64,000 bases of DNA from Rhodospirillales bacterium (GTDB lineage: Bacteria; Pseudomonadota; Alphaproteobacteria; Rhodospirillales; Defluviicoccaceae): assembly GCA_016710335.1 (NCBI GenBank), contig JADJXQ010000004.1, forward strand, positions 248,001 to 312,000. The letters are read 5' to 3'. Under the pieces are notes generated by a model. That model saw only the letters and a list, made by a program, of their open reading frames with translations. It searched no databases and was not told where the DNA came from. The translations under genes and the position numbers were made by a program. Below, in pieces: positions 18,322 through 28,248 of the stretch (within the stretch, counting starts at the first letter, position 1; each line of letters starts with the position of its first letter).

Positions 18322-19623
18322 TCAGCGCCGGGTAGGTTTAGGGTGCGGGGGCGGGAGGTCGGCGCCGTCTCCGTCGGCCCCTGCCGGGGCCGCGCCGTCC
18401 GTCGTCGGCTCGGCCTCATCCGCCGACGTTTTCACCGCCGCACGCACATTCCCGGGCAACGTCTTCGGGGTGGGGACCGGCAGCGCTTCCGGTCCATCCG
18501 TAGCGGCCGCAGCCACCCGCGCCTCCGCCTCCGGCTCCGCCTCCGCCTCCGCCTCCGCTTCCGCCGCCTCCGCCTCCGGCGCCTCCGCCTCCGGCGACTG
18601 GGCCGGTTGCTGCGCTTGCGCCGTCTCGGGTTGCACTGGAGCGCCCTCGTCCGCGGCCTCTCCTTGTCGCGACCCGGCCAGAGGCACCTCGCTCGGCGAC
18701 AGCTTCGCCGTCGGCAACGGTACGCCGTCATCGTCGCCCGACGCCGGCGCCGCGCCCTGTTCGCTCCCTTCGCCGGCTTCCTCCGGCCCCGTCGCCGCGT
18801 CTTCGGCAGGCGGGTCGAGAACGGCGTTGTCGGCCGCTGGCTCGTCCGTCACGGCCTGATCAGGCCCAGGCCCAGGCCCAAGCCCCGGCTCAGGAAGATC
18901 ACCGTCATGCTCGGCGGGCGCCGGCTGATCTTCGGCGTCACTGGAAACTTGCTGCTGAGGGCCCTCAGCTTGCCCGGGGTCTTGCACCGGAGAGCCGTTC
19001 TCTGCCGCAGCCTGCGTTTCGCCCGTTCCCCGATCCACCTCTTCTCGATCAGCGGCAGTCGCCGAGGCTTCGGTCTGGGGGACGGCGTCCGCGGCGCCGG
19101 GCGCCCCTTGGCGATCGGGTTCCGGGATGTCCATGGTCGTTTCCGGCTGCCCGACGTCCGATGCCTGCGGCGGCGCTGCGGCGGAGGCCGCCTGGTCCGC
19201 GCCACCGGTATCGTGGGTGTCGGGTGCGGCCGGGTCCAGGTCGGAAGGGATCGGGTCAGGTTGTGCGCCGGACGCGCCGGCTCTGGCTTCCGCATCCGCG
19301 GGCGGCGTATCCGAAAGCTTAGCCGAAACGATCGGCTCACTGTCCTCGCGCGTCGACGTATCGTCAAAGATCGCTCTTACGGCGGACATCAGACGCGACA
19401 GCGTCGCTTGATCGCCGCCCTGATCGGAAATCCGTTTCTCCTCGTTCGCCGCATCGGATGTTGAGGCGGACGGATCCGCGGCCGCGGACGTCTCGGCAGT
19501 TTCGGTCTCAGGCGCTTCGCGCCCGCTCTTGTCAGCGTCCGCAGCCCCGGCATCGACGACGTCCGGCGCCACAGCCTCGGCGGCAGTGATGGCGGCGGTG
19601 CTGGGGCTCTCGGCGTCGCTCAC
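18322..19623 (-). CDS. Highly acidic, Ala/Pro/Glu-rich disordered protein
   Basis: 433 residues if started at the GTG at 19623. The sequence is almost wholly low-complexity, dominated by Ala, Glu, Asp and Pro, with an Ala-Glu dipeptide run around residue 350 and one short helical island near 77-90 (SRLMSAVRAIFDD). No domain is recognised. Its start overlaps the end of the membrane coiled-coil gene by about 92 bases in another frame, so the two may be one gene split by an indel in the CCG/T-run near 19630-19645, making this the disordered C-terminal tail of a membrane protein. The frame being open for 1.3 kb in GC-rich DNA is only modest evidence of coding. Confidence 0.5.
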   Translation of the reverse strand: MSDAESPSTAAITAAEAVAPDVVDAGAADADKSGREAPETETAETSAAADPSASTSDAANEEKRISDQGGDQATLSRLMSAVRAIFDDTSTREDSEPIVSAKLSDTPPADAEARAGASGAQPDPIPSDLDPAAPDTHDTGGADQAASAAAPPQASDVGQPETTMDIPEPDRQGAPGAADAVPQTEASATAADREEVDRGTGETQAAAENGSPVQDPGQAEGPQQQVSSDAEDQPAPAEHDGDLPEPGLGPGPGPDQAVTDEPAADNAVLDPPAEDAATGPEEAGEGSEQGAAPASGDDDGVPLPTAKLSPSEVPLAGSRQGEAADEGAPVQPETAQAQQPAQSPEAEAPEAEAAEAEAEAEAEPEAEARVAAAATDGPEALPVPTPKTLPGNVRAAVKTSADEAEPTTDGAAPAGADGDGADLPPPHPKPTRR

Positions 19624-20737
19624 GCGGGCCCCGAAAAATCGGCGGCGGCGGATATGGGAGTCCGCCTGTGCGGGGCGCCGGCGCTGCGGTCAGTTCGGGT
19701 GCCTCTGCTCCGGCGCCCTCGACCGCTGGCGCCGCCGCCGTCTCCTGCGGCGACGCGACGGCAACGTCGGGCGGCGGCGCAATCGATTCAGATGGCGGCG
19801 CCGTGGCGGCTTCAGCCGCGGGCGGTGCGGCGGCGAGTGGCGGCGCCGGAGGGGCGGCATCGAGAGGGGGCGGCTCGACGCGGGCGCTTGCCTCCGCTGG
19901 CGCCGACGACGCTGGTTCAGCCTCATCCTGGATCGATGGCGCGGCTGCCGTCGGAACCTCGGTTCCTTGCGGCGCCGGCGGAACGGCCTCTTCGATCTCT
20001 TCAGCCAGGACGGCGATCGGACTGCTTTCCGGCTGGTAGATGGCGAAGTCCCCCTTGCAGCGCGCGCCGGAGGATCGCGTCAGGCTCAGCGTGAAGGGCT
20101 GAGGACCGGGCGACATCAACAGGATCGTCTTGGATCGCTGCGGCCGCAACCGGACGAATGCCCGTTCTTCGCCATAGTCGATGAGGACACTGCAGTCGAA
20201 CCCTTTGAGCTCGAGCGTACCGCCGGAGTACAGGCGTTTGTCGAACACCCAGGTCGGCTCGACATCGAGATCGAGGCTCTCTTCGGCCACGCGCTCAAGC
20301 TCACGCTCGCCGTCCGCTGCCCCACTTTCCGTCTGGCGCTCGATCTGGAGCCGGAGGTACATCTCATTGCGCCGAGCGACATCCAGCTTCTCCTTCGCTG
20401 CCGCAACCTCGGCATCGAGGCCCTCCGCCCTGAGGCGCTGCCGATCCGCATCGGCGCGGACACCGTCCCGCTGCGCCCGAAGAGTCTGCACGTCGGCGCG
20501 CAACTCGTCGTGGCTCTCCCTCAACGCCCGTGCTTCCGAGACCGCGTCATTCCGCGCCACATCGGCCTGGTAAGCGCCCGCCAGCGCCGCAGCGAGGCCG
20601 ACACTGCCGAACGTGCCGGCCAACCAGCCGGAGATCGCCAGCCGCCGCCGGCCTGCCGCGTCAACGGCGTGCGTTCCTCCGATCAGCGCGACGAGCAGCG
20701 CAATGAACGCGATGAACAACCCGAAATAAGTCACCAT
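19532..20737 (-). CDS. Membrane protein with coiled coil and Pro/Ala-rich tail
   Basis: 401 residues from the ATG at 20737. Two transmembrane helices come first (about 1-22 and 33-52), then a coiled coil (about 58-125, heptad-rich with Arg/Glu/Asp/Ala), then a compact region of about 90 residues with YSGGTLELKGFDCSVLIDYGEERAFVRL, probably beta-rich, and finally a long Ala/Pro/Glu-rich tail. The last 30 residues (Arg- and Cys-rich) look like out-of-frame reading of the overlapping acidic gene, suggesting a frameshift near 19630-19645. No known family is recognised. The layout suggests an envelope-anchored scaffold, by inference only. Confidence 0.65.
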   Translation of the reverse strand: MVTYFGLFIAFIALLVALIGGTHAVDAAGRRRLAISGWLAGTFGSVGLAAALAGAYQADVARNDAVSEARALRESHDELRADVQTLRAQRDGVRADADRQRLRAEGLDAEVAAAKEKLDVARRNEMYLRLQIERQTESGAADGERELERVAEESLDLDVEPTWVFDKRLYSGGTLELKGFDCSVLIDYGEERAFVRLRPQRSKTILLMSPGPQPFTLSLTRSSGARCKGDFAIYQPESSPIAVLAEEIEEAVPPAPQGTEVPTAAAPSIQDEAEPASSAPAEASARVEPPPLDAAPPAPPLAAAPPAAEAATAPPSESIAPPPDVAVASPQETAAAPAVEGAGAEAPELTAAPAPRTGGLPYPPPPIFRGPRERRREPQHRRHHCRRGCGAGRRRCRGCGR

Positions 20738-20898
20738 ACCCCGCGGGCACCCGTACCAATTGTTATGCAGACAATAGCACTTCACGGCGCACGGTCGACT
20801 CGATTCGCCGGCATGGTCCGTTTCCGCCGCGCCGTGACCTCTGCCGCGGGTCGCGGCCGGCGCGCGCTTGCCGGTTCAGCGGGTGAACGAAGAGAAGC

Positions 20899-22434
20899 TC
20901 ATCCCGCCGCAGGACGAGGGCGCGGGCGCAGCCCGAGGTGGCGGGCGAGAGAGGCGAGGCGACGCTCCACCGCTTCGCTCAAGAACACGGGATCGGGCAG
21001 CGATAACGACAAGTGATCATTGCTCATTGCCAACGGACACTGCGGCAGCAGGCCGGGCGCGCCGCCCGAGACGGTGTGGGCGAGCCTGAGCGCCAGCCCG
21101 ATGGTCCGGGCCCGCGCAGATCCGTTATCGTCGAGCAGCCCGCGGACCGACGTCACCAGCGGATCGTCCAGGTCGCCCTTGTAGCGCACCAGCATGGCGG
21201 TCGCCAGGAGCACCCGGTCCTCGTGCCGCAGACCGGGGTAGGGAATGCGCAAGACCCGCGCGAAGGCGTGCTGAGCGCGGTAGTCCGGATGTTCGCTCCA
21301 GCCGATGTCCGAGAGCAGGCACGCCGCCAGCCGCAACCGCCGGTCCGCCGCGCGCTCGCCGTTGAACAGGGGCGACATCCAGTGCAGGATCTCCTCGCCG
21401 TGCATGGCGAAGCGGCCGGTGCGCTCGGCGTGGGTCTCGCAAGCGCTGATCAGCGGGTCCTGCGTCCGCAAGTCCGGCGGCAGCAACTCCAGCATCTGCC
21501 CCTCGCGCATCCCGAAGCCGGAGAAAACCACCTGCGCCGGGCGCGTCGCTTCGAGCAGCGCAGCGAGAGCGATGGCGGCGTAGGGCAGGCTTTCGATCCG
21601 TTTGCGGCCAATCCCCGACGCCTGTTCCAGCGCTCCGTTGCTGAGTTCGCCGATCAAGTTGGCAAGCCGCAGCGCATCAAGAAAGCCGATGGTGTAGTTG
21701 TCGACCACATGCAGCGGGTGATTTTTCTGCTCGATGAGGATGCGGGCGATGGCGCGCCACGACCCGCCGACCGCGTAAAGCGAGCGCCCCGAGACCGTGG
21801 CGAGCCAGTCCGCCTTTTTCAGGCCGTCGTCCATCAGCCGCCGCGCCGCAGTCCGGTCGCCGCCCGACTCCTCCAGGAGGCGCAGGTGTCCGAGGGAGAG
21901 GGTGGCGAAGGCGCCGATGCGGCCATGATCGAGACCCACCAGGTCGAGACTGCCGCCGCCCAGGTCACCGAGCACGCCGTCGGCGTCGGGCACACCGTTC
22001 ATCAGCCCGACCGCGGCAAGGCGGGCTTCCTCCGCCCCCGACAGAACATGCACCCCCTGGCCGCACACGGTCTCCGCCTCGCGGACGAACGCCGGCCCGT
22101 CGCGCGCATCGCGCACCGCTGCCGTGGCGACGATCTCCAGGTGCGCCACGCCCATGGCGTCCGCCAGCCGGGCGAAGCGGGCGAGGGTGGCGAGGGCGGC
22201 GACGACACCCTTCTCGCTGAGCCGGCCGGTCTTGCCCATGTTCGCCGCCAGGGCGCACTGGGCCTTTTCGTTGAAGATGGGAATCGGCAGCCGGCTGGGC
22301 GTGTCGTAGACGACGAGGCGAACCGTGTTGGAGCCGATATCGACAACGCCGACGCGCCCATGGATGGTCGACGCCGAGGGCTCGGCCGCGACTGCGTCTG
22401 CCGGCAGCGGATCGGTTAGCTCAGTAATGGGCAT
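20899..22434 (-). CDS. ppx: Ppx/GppA family exopolyphosphatase
   Basis: 511 residues, the normal length for long-form Ppx/GppA. The ASKHA ATPase-like core is clear: VVDIGSNTVRLVVYD near 29-43 and LGDLGGGSLDLVGL near 155-168, followed by a helical HD-type C-terminal region (CLLSDIGWSEHPDYRAQHAF). It removes phosphate from polyphosphate ends or from pppGpp. The window also encodes Ppk1 and Pap, so polyphosphate is the natural substrate, though Ppx and GppA cannot be separated by these motifs. Monocistronic, minus strand. Confidence 0.9.
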   Translation of the reverse strand: MPITELTDPLPADAVAAEPSASTIHGRVGVVDIGSNTVRLVVYDTPSRLPIPIFNEKAQCALAANMGKTGRLSEKGVVAALATLARFARLADAMGVAHLEIVATAAVRDARDGPAFVREAETVCGQGVHVLSGAEEARLAAVGLMNGVPDADGVLGDLGGGSLDLVGLDHGRIGAFATLSLGHLRLLEESGGDRTAARRLMDDGLKKADWLATVSGRSLYAVGGSWRAIARILIEQKNHPLHVVDNYTIGFLDALRLANLIGELSNGALEQASGIGRKRIESLPYAAIALAALLEATRPAQVVFSGFGMREGQMLELLPPDLRTQDPLISACETHAERTGRFAMHGEEILHWMSPLFNGERAADRRLRLAACLLSDIGWSEHPDYRAQHAFARVLRIPYPGLRHEDRVLLATAMLVRYKGDLDDPLVTSVRGLLDDNGSARARTIGLALRLAHTVSGGAPGLLPQCPLAMSNDHLSLSLPDPVFLSEAVERRLASLARHLGLRPRPRPAAG

Positions 22435-22540
22435 GCGTTTCTCGATTTATCCGCTTCATCGTCCACGTTTTTAGGTTTGTGAGCAACCGAGTAGCCGCAA
22501 CCGTCCGAGGTTGCAGCAAATCTCACGATCTACGGCCGCG

Positions 22541-23488
22541 TCAAGTCCCGCCCGAGACTTTCTTCAGGTACCACTGGTCGAAATAAACGGTCCGCCGGAA
22601 CCCGCCCAAGCGGTAAGCCGAGTACTGACCTAGTACATGGTAAAGAGAGTCGTCTGCATCCTTACCGGACACGATGTTTCGCAAAGTGACCTCCGCGCTT
22701 TCATCTCCGCCGTTTATTTTAGCGTCGATCCAGCCGCTCTTTTCCTGCTTGTTTCCGGCAACAAACCGCATTCTTGCGGAGTACCACACATTCGGCCGCC
22801 ACCTCGGCAATAGATTGTGCCGATGAAGTCTGTGTCGTGAGCCGTTACTTACGTACCGATGGATCAGGTCAACGCGCCGCCCGCCCAGGCTGATACCGTA
22901 GGCGCCGCCGGTCGGATCTGGCGATGTCGGCAACGACCAGATCCAAATGAATTCGGGTTCGAAGGCTTCCATGTCGGCATCATGCGGAGCCGGCACCATG
23001 AACCTGAAGCCGACCTCATACTCCTGATTATAAGACAGCCTCTCAATCTTACGATCGTCGCAATGATACAGCCATTGATGGGCAGCATCGATGGTTTCTG
23101 TATCCTCCGTTTCCGCGCGGTCGCGCTTCGCTCGGATGTAGCCTGCGGGATCCAGGCGAGGACGATTGGCGCGATTCTTGAAGCGCAAGCAGAGGCCGTT
23201 GTCCATCGCGAGAAACTGTTCGCGATCGCTATAGGAATGTCGAGCGGCATTGTCGTTCCACATCCTCACGTCTCTCTCAGTCACGCGGCCTGCGTCGAAC
23301 CCCCAGTCCGCATCGGCGGGGATGAACGGGCGTTGATCTTCGGCCCGGGTTGAGGCGCTCACGATTAGCACGATGCACCCTGCGAGCATCATCTTCTTGC
23401 TCGTTCGGGAGCGGGACGATCGCGATCCTTGGTCGGGCCGGTCTGGAAGCCTCATGCCATTCATTCCGAACCCGGAGTAACGAACCAT
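22541..23488 (-). CDS. Exported polysaccharide-lyase-like protein (heparin lyase I-like fold), paralogue A
   Basis: 315 residues from the ATG at 23488, about 14 bases after AAGGAG; other starts (TTG at 23503, ATG at 23455) are possible. An Arg/Lys-rich start and a hydrophobic segment (MMLAGCIVLIVSAS) ending near Thr-Arg-Ala form a signal peptide. The mature part has RPFIPADADWGFD, YEVGFRFMVPAPHDADMEAFEP, WRPNVWYSARMRF and VYFDQWYLKK, the strand pattern of concanavalin-like polysaccharide lyases such as heparin lyase I relatives. It is clearly homologous to the divergently placed gene at 23730. Substrate unknown; catalytic residues are not certain. GC is lower than in the flanks. Confidence 0.7.
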   Translation of the reverse strand: MVRYSGFGMNGMRLPDRPDQGSRSSRSRTSKKMMLAGCIVLIVSASTRAEDQRPFIPADADWGFDAGRVTERDVRMWNDNAARHSYSDREQFLAMDNGLCLRFKNRANRPRLDPAGYIRAKRDRAETEDTETIDAAHQWLYHCDDRKIERLSYNQEYEVGFRFMVPAPHDADMEAFEPEFIWIWSLPTSPDPTGGAYGISLGGRRVDLIHRYVSNGSRHRLHRHNLLPRWRPNVWYSARMRFVAGNKQEKSGWIDAKINGGDESAEVTLRNIVSGKDADDSLYHVLGQYSAYRLGGFRRTVYFDQWYLKKVSGGT

Positions 23489-23729
23489 CGTCGTCGACGT
23501 CAACTCCTTACTGGGCGTGCCGCGACCATCTCTTGGTCCCAGACAAAAATCCTTGATCCAAGGCGAAAAAGGTACAAATACCTACAAGGCGATGCACACC
23601 GGCAGAACGCATGGCTGTTGTCCCTAATTCACGCGTGGAACCGCATGGACTTGCCGGCCACGCAGATTCTCATCATTGAACGCCGTCGCGCAAGCTACTG
23701 CCGTCGGCCTTACAAGAAGACAGGATCTC

Positions 23730-24791
23730 ATGCTCTTTTCTAGACTTGCTCCGAGGTGGACTCCCCGCAACACGATATCAACTTCCTCCCGAACCCGACC
23801 AAATCCGGATGTAGATCCGGTCCCAGTTCCAAATCCGGATCCTGTTCCGGATCCGATCCCGGCTCCCAATAAGAACTTCATACCCAAAGATGCGGACTGG
23901 TGGTTCGACCGCACCTTGCTCTCAGCATCACATGCGTCGTCCTGGAACAAGGACGCCGCTGGCAACAGTCTCGGTGCGTCGACGACAGTCGACCTCACCG
24001 CGGCAGGCATGCCCGGCAAGCTGAGCCTGCAACCGAACGCCGTGCAACCACGTTGCGTTACCAGCGGCCCATACAAGGGCGCCTTGCGAGCCATGCGGCG
24101 GACGCACCCTCCCTTCAAGGATCCGACCGGTGGCCCGAACGACACAGACGACCCGGAGACCATGCATGGCGCCCACAACTGGGCTCGAATGGCCAAAGGC
24201 AACGGGAGCTTGTGGAAAATACCCTACGGACAGCAATTCGAGATCGGGTTCAAGTTTCTCGTTCCAGCGTCCTCGGATGCAGACATTGCGGCGTTCAAGC
24301 AGCCTGATAGCAGTTGGACTTTCATCTGCGCACCCAGCACGAGTTCGGGACCTACGACGTCTGTCTTCCGGATCCTTCTCAATTTCTACGGTCATGGACA
24401 ATCCATATTACTCAACTCCGGGTACGTGAATAGTGGCGGAACCGAGAGTGACACGTTTTATGGGCCCGGCGGCGTGCGCGGGAAAGGCAGCGACATCAAG
24501 TCGAATTGGACGAAGCCGTGGTCGCCGAACGTTTGGTACGCCATTCGGCTGATCGGAGTGGTGGACCAGCGCTCCGATGCTAAGGGTTGGATGAAGCTTT
24601 ACGTCGACGACATGACGGCCCCATTCATCACCGCGACCGGCATCCGTAACGGCAAACACGGAGAGAGTTCCACCAAAGCGATAGAATTCGGGCAATACAG
24701 CGACTGGGGACTTCGTAATCGCAGGCGCTGCATTTACTATGATCAGTGCTACCTGAAGATGGGTCCCTCGGGCTTCCCTCCGCTGAAATGA
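23730..24791 (+). CDS. Polysaccharide-lyase-like protein, paralogue B, with Pro-Asp-rich linker
   Basis: 353 residues from the ATG at 23730 (an upstream TTG at 23676 would add 18 residues). After a basic N-terminus comes a Pro/Asp/Val linker of repeated Asn-Pro-Asp-Pro-Val units (about 23-46), then the same domain as paralogue A: NFIPKDADWWFD, FEIGFKFLVPASSDADIAAF, WSPNVWYAIRLIGV and CIYYDQCYLKM align in order. No convincing signal peptide is visible, unlike paralogue A. The two genes are divergent with about 240 bases between starts and may share control. The product may bind or cleave an exopolysaccharide; this is inferred from fold and neighbours only. Confidence 0.7.
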   Translation: MLFSRLAPRWTPRNTISTSSRTRPNPDVDPVPVPNPDPVPDPIPAPNKNFIPKDADWWFDRTLLSASHASSWNKDAAGNSLGASTTVDLTAAGMPGKLSLQPNAVQPRCVTSGPYKGALRAMRRTHPPFKDPTGGPNDTDDPETMHGAHNWARMAKGNGSLWKIPYGQQFEIGFKFLVPASSDADIAAFKQPDSSWTFICAPSTSSGPTTSVFRILLNFYGHGQSILLNSGYVNSGGTESDTFYGPGGVRGKGSDIKSNWTKPWSPNVWYAIRLIGVVDQRSDAKGWMKLYVDDMTAPFITATGIRNGKHGESSTKAIEFGQYSDWGLRNRRRCIYYDQCYLKMGPSGFPPLK

Positions 24792-24865
24792 GGGCCGAAG
24801 CGCTTCCGCGGGCTCTGTCGCTTCGTCTTCCACACGCGCCTCGTAACGAAGTGCGACAAAATCCG

Positions 24866-26417
24866 CTACGTCATGAAGGACAACGCCTCCAGTGCATTTC
24901 TTCTGACCGGCGTCGCGCCCTTTGTCGGCAGCCGGGCAGTGACGAGCCTTTTCATGCGGTAGCGTAGTTCCATCCGCGCGCGGGCCTGCAGCTTCTCGAT
25001 GAAAGAGCGCTTGTTAAACGGGATCGACAGCTGCTCGGCGTGTCGATCCCGCAGTATTTCGCGGAATAATGGATAAGGCGCCGCACGATCCATTTTCCGA
25101 ACGCCAAGCCCGATCTCTAACAACGTCCGGCAGTTGAACGGAAATACCCGTTCTACATGCGTCGTAACCGCCCCAGCCGAGCGCGCCCCAACTGCCGATA
25201 CGGTGCTCCCAATAAAAAAGGTCCAAGAGCGCAACACCGCTATCGCGCGGCACGCTGTCCAACCACGACGTGAACGACTGTAGAGCAAGCAGGCTCGGCG
25301 GGACGTGACAGAGCTGACAAAGCGTCCGGGCATCCACTTCGTCCGTGCCGGCCCACCCGCCGCCGTAATAACAGCGAAGGACTTCTGCCACATTTCCCAC
25401 CACTTCGAACGCGCCGGGCGGGATGAACTCCCAGCTCCGCAAAAGCTGGTTGACGAAATCCCACTGCAGTCCACCGACGTTCAAGGTGCAGACCCGACGC
25501 TCCTCCCGCTCCTGGCTCTTAAACTGCTCCATGACCGAATGCGATAACGCAAACCTGCGAGCCAGCAACACAGCTGTGTCGACGTCGTCCCGGCTCGACG
25601 GCTTCCGTCTTATCGTGAAGTAGTTTATCTTCTTCCGCTGTTCTCCTGCACACGCCATCAGCACGCGCGAGTCATAGCCGCCCGTCAGGCCCATGTATAG
25701 CGGTCGTCGGGCCGCTGCCGCGGCAATGGTACCTTCCAGTAACGCCGCGATGCGCCGCGACGCTTCAGCAGTAGGCACCGCTTCGACTGGGCGTCGCGGC
25801 CAGTACCTCGTGGCCACCCGTGAACGAACATCCAAGCAGTGATTCGGCAGCAACTGAAGACACCCCTCATAGGGCGTGTTCTGGCCGTACCAGCCATCGC
25901 TCCACTTCTGTCTGTAGCACGCCCTCAGCAACTCCACGTCTAAAGGAACATCAGCGTAGGTCGCTAGGAGCGCCGGGTTGGAAGCGGCAATCACCGGGCT
26001 CTCCTGCGCTGTCACATAGAAGAGTGACCGCGCACCGACCGCATCAAGATAGAGTCTCGCGGCGCCCCCTACTGTGGCAAGGATAAGCCACCGGCCCGCC
26101 AACTCTGCGAGCGCGTCTTCAAGCTGCTGAAAGTCCGCACATTCCTCTGCCAGCCAGCGCACGATGTCCTGGTTCAGGCTTGCAGGGTCGCCTGGCAGGA
26201 AGACATGCCCGACGCAGGTGATCGTCACAGGATCATCGCGATGGTGACTTATCTCGGCGGAAGGGTGATAGGAAAGTGTCAGCCCTTCCCCGACTTCGAT
26301 ATTTTGCCAGCCATGATCGAGAAAGAAGGCTTGCCGGCCTATGATCACCTGCTTGCTGTAGAGCCGGTGATTACCGTAAGTGTCCAGAACGTTGTCCAGC
26401 GCCGATTCACGGAACAT
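24866..26417 (-). pseudogene. Asparagine-synthase-like amidotransferase-ligase, apparently frameshifted
   Basis: The gene begins near 26417 (ATG after GGAGAGGGGG; a GTG at 26453 is also in frame). The N-terminal part resembles the glutamine-amidotransferase-like half of asparagine synthetases but lacks an N-terminal Cys after Met. The ATP-pyrophosphatase loop is LYMGLTGGYDSRVLMAC. The frame stays good to FYWEHRIGSWGA near 25190, then continues meaningfully only in the next frame (NCRTLLEIGLGVRKMDR ... LREILRDRHAEQLSIPFN) to a stop at 24866. One extra base within about 25171-25195, in G/C runs, explains this. Corrected length is about 516 residues. Relatives act in polysaccharide or amide-modification loci. 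Either a decayed gene or a sequencing error. Confidence 0.75.
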
Positions 26418-26610
26418 GAGCCGAAACACCCCCTCTCCCTGAGCGCTCTGCACCGCAGCTAGCAGATGCTCGCTCTCTCAGTAGCACACCTGCCGCCATT
26501 CGGCTACGGCACCCCGCAAGCGTCATGAGTACCCTGCCGGAGCGAGCAACGCTACATACAAGCGGTTATATGGTAGGTTAACATGCCCCGTTGCGGGAGG
26601 GCCAAACGCC

Positions 26611-28248
26611 ATGTTCAGAACGGCAGAATTGGGACGCACGATCCCGAAGAATGAGTATCACGAGAAACTTCCGATGCTGCGGGCGGAACTGCTCGAGATC
26701 CAGCAGCACCTGAAATCGCGCAAGTTCCCGACCATCGTGGTGTTCTCCGGGGTCGACGCGGCCGGCAAGAGCGAGACCATCAACACGCTCAACGAGTGGA
26801 TGGACCCGCGTTGGTTGATCACCCGCGCCTATGGGCCGCCGTCCGACGAGATGGCGGAACGCCCCGAGTACTGGCGGTTCTGGCGCGACCTGCCGCCGAA
26901 AGGTCGGATCGGGCTGTTCTTGAGTTGCTGGTACTCGCGGCCGCTGCTCGACCGGGTCCACGGACGGACCAGCGAGGCCGAATTCGACGAGGCGCTCGAT
27001 CGGGTGATCGCGTTCGAGAACGCTTTGGCCGACGACGGCGCCCTGTTCGTCAAGGTCTGGCTGCACCTCGGCAAGGCTGCCCAGAAGGATCGGCTGCGCG
27101 CGCTGGAAAAGGACCCGCTGACGCGCTGGCGGGTGTCGAAGACGGACTGGGACCACTGGCACCTCTACGACCGCTTCGTCGCCGCCGCGGAGCGCCTGAT
27201 CACCCGCACCAGCACCGGACATGCCCCCTGGAACATCGTCGAAGGCGTCGACAAGCGCTACCGCAGCGTCACCGTGGGGGTGACGCTGCGGGACGCGATA
27301 CTGAAGCACTTCCATCGCCGGGATGTCATGCGTCATGCCGCTGCGGAGTACCGCGCCCTCACCCATGGCGCGACGTTGACGACGCCGGACCGCGCTGCGA
27401 TCGATGAAGAGCCGACGGAAGGAGCGTCTACGCCTGCGAAGCTCAGCGCCACGGTCATCCACATTCCCAATATCTCGATACTGAGCCGGCTGGATATGGA
27501 CCAGAAGCTGGCCAAGAATGACTATTCGAAGCAGCTCGAAGCCTGCCAGGGCACTCTCAACCGGCGCTTCCGGAGGGCGAAGGAACTGGGCGTCTCCGCC
27601 ATCCTGGTGTTCGAGGGCTGGGACGCTGCCGGCAAGGGCGGCGCCATCCGTCGCGCCACAGCGGCCCTCGACGCCCGCGATTACCAGGTCATTCCCATGG
27701 CCGCCCCCACCGACGAGGAGCGGGCGCAGCACTACCTGTGGCGGTTCTGGCGGCATCTTGCCGGGGCCGGCCGCATGACCATCTTCGACCGCAGCTGGTA
27801 CGGCCGGGTGCTGGTGGAGCGGGTGGAGGGCTTCGCCTATGAGCCGGAATGGCGGCGGGCCTATGCCGAGATCAACGACTTCGAGGACCAGTTGGTCCGC
27901 CATGGCATCGTGTTGTGCAAGTTTTGGCTGCACATCACCAAGGACGAGCAGCTTGCCCGCTTCCGGGCGCGCGAGCAGGTCGAGTACAAGCGCTGGAAGC
28001 TGACCGAAGAGGACTGGCGGAACCGCCAGAAGTGGGACCTCTACGACGCGGCGGTCAACGACATGGTGGAGCGGACCAGCACCACCCTCGCTCCCTGGAC
28101 CCTGGTCGAAGCCAACGAGAAACGCTTCGCCCGCATCAAGGTTCTGCAGACCATCACGGACGGCCTGAAGGCGGCAATCATCCGCCGTGAGGGCGGCGAG
28201 GATGCGGCTTCGCCGGCGCCGAAAGCGAAACTCAAGAGGACGGGATGA
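26611..28248 (+). CDS. pap: Polyphosphate:AMP phosphotransferase (two-domain PPK2)
   Basis: 545 residues made of two PPK2 domains in tandem. The first carries VVFSGVDAAGKSETINTL near 43-60 and the second VFEGWDAAGKGGAIRR near 331-346, both Walker A-like, each followed by a lid region with W-R-F-W-R. Double-domain class II PPK2 enzymes transfer phosphate from polyphosphate to AMP, making ADP. RBS GGGAGGG precedes the ATG. It overlaps ppk1 by four bases (ATGA), so synthesis and use of polyphosphate are translationally coupled, a known arrangement. No damage visible. Confidence 0.93.
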   Translation: MFRTAELGRTIPKNEYHEKLPMLRAELLEIQQHLKSRKFPTIVVFSGVDAAGKSETINTLNEWMDPRWLITRAYGPPSDEMAERPEYWRFWRDLPPKGRIGLFLSCWYSRPLLDRVHGRTSEAEFDEALDRVIAFENALADDGALFVKVWLHLGKAAQKDRLRALEKDPLTRWRVSKTDWDHWHLYDRFVAAAERLITRTSTGHAPWNIVEGVDKRYRSVTVGVTLRDAILKHFHRRDVMRHAAAEYRALTHGATLTTPDRAAIDEEPTEGASTPAKLSATVIHIPNISILSRLDMDQKLAKNDYSKQLEACQGTLNRRFRRAKELGVSAILVFEGWDAAGKGGAIRRATAALDARDYQVIPMAAPTDEERAQHYLWRFWRHLAGAGRMTIFDRSWYGRVLVERVEGFAYEPEWRRAYAEINDFEDQLVRHGIVLCKFWLHITKDEQLARFRAREQVEYKRWKLTEEDWRNRQKWDLYDAAVNDMVERTSTTLAPWTLVEANEKRFARIKVLQTITDGLKAAIIRREGGEDAASPAPKAKLKRTG

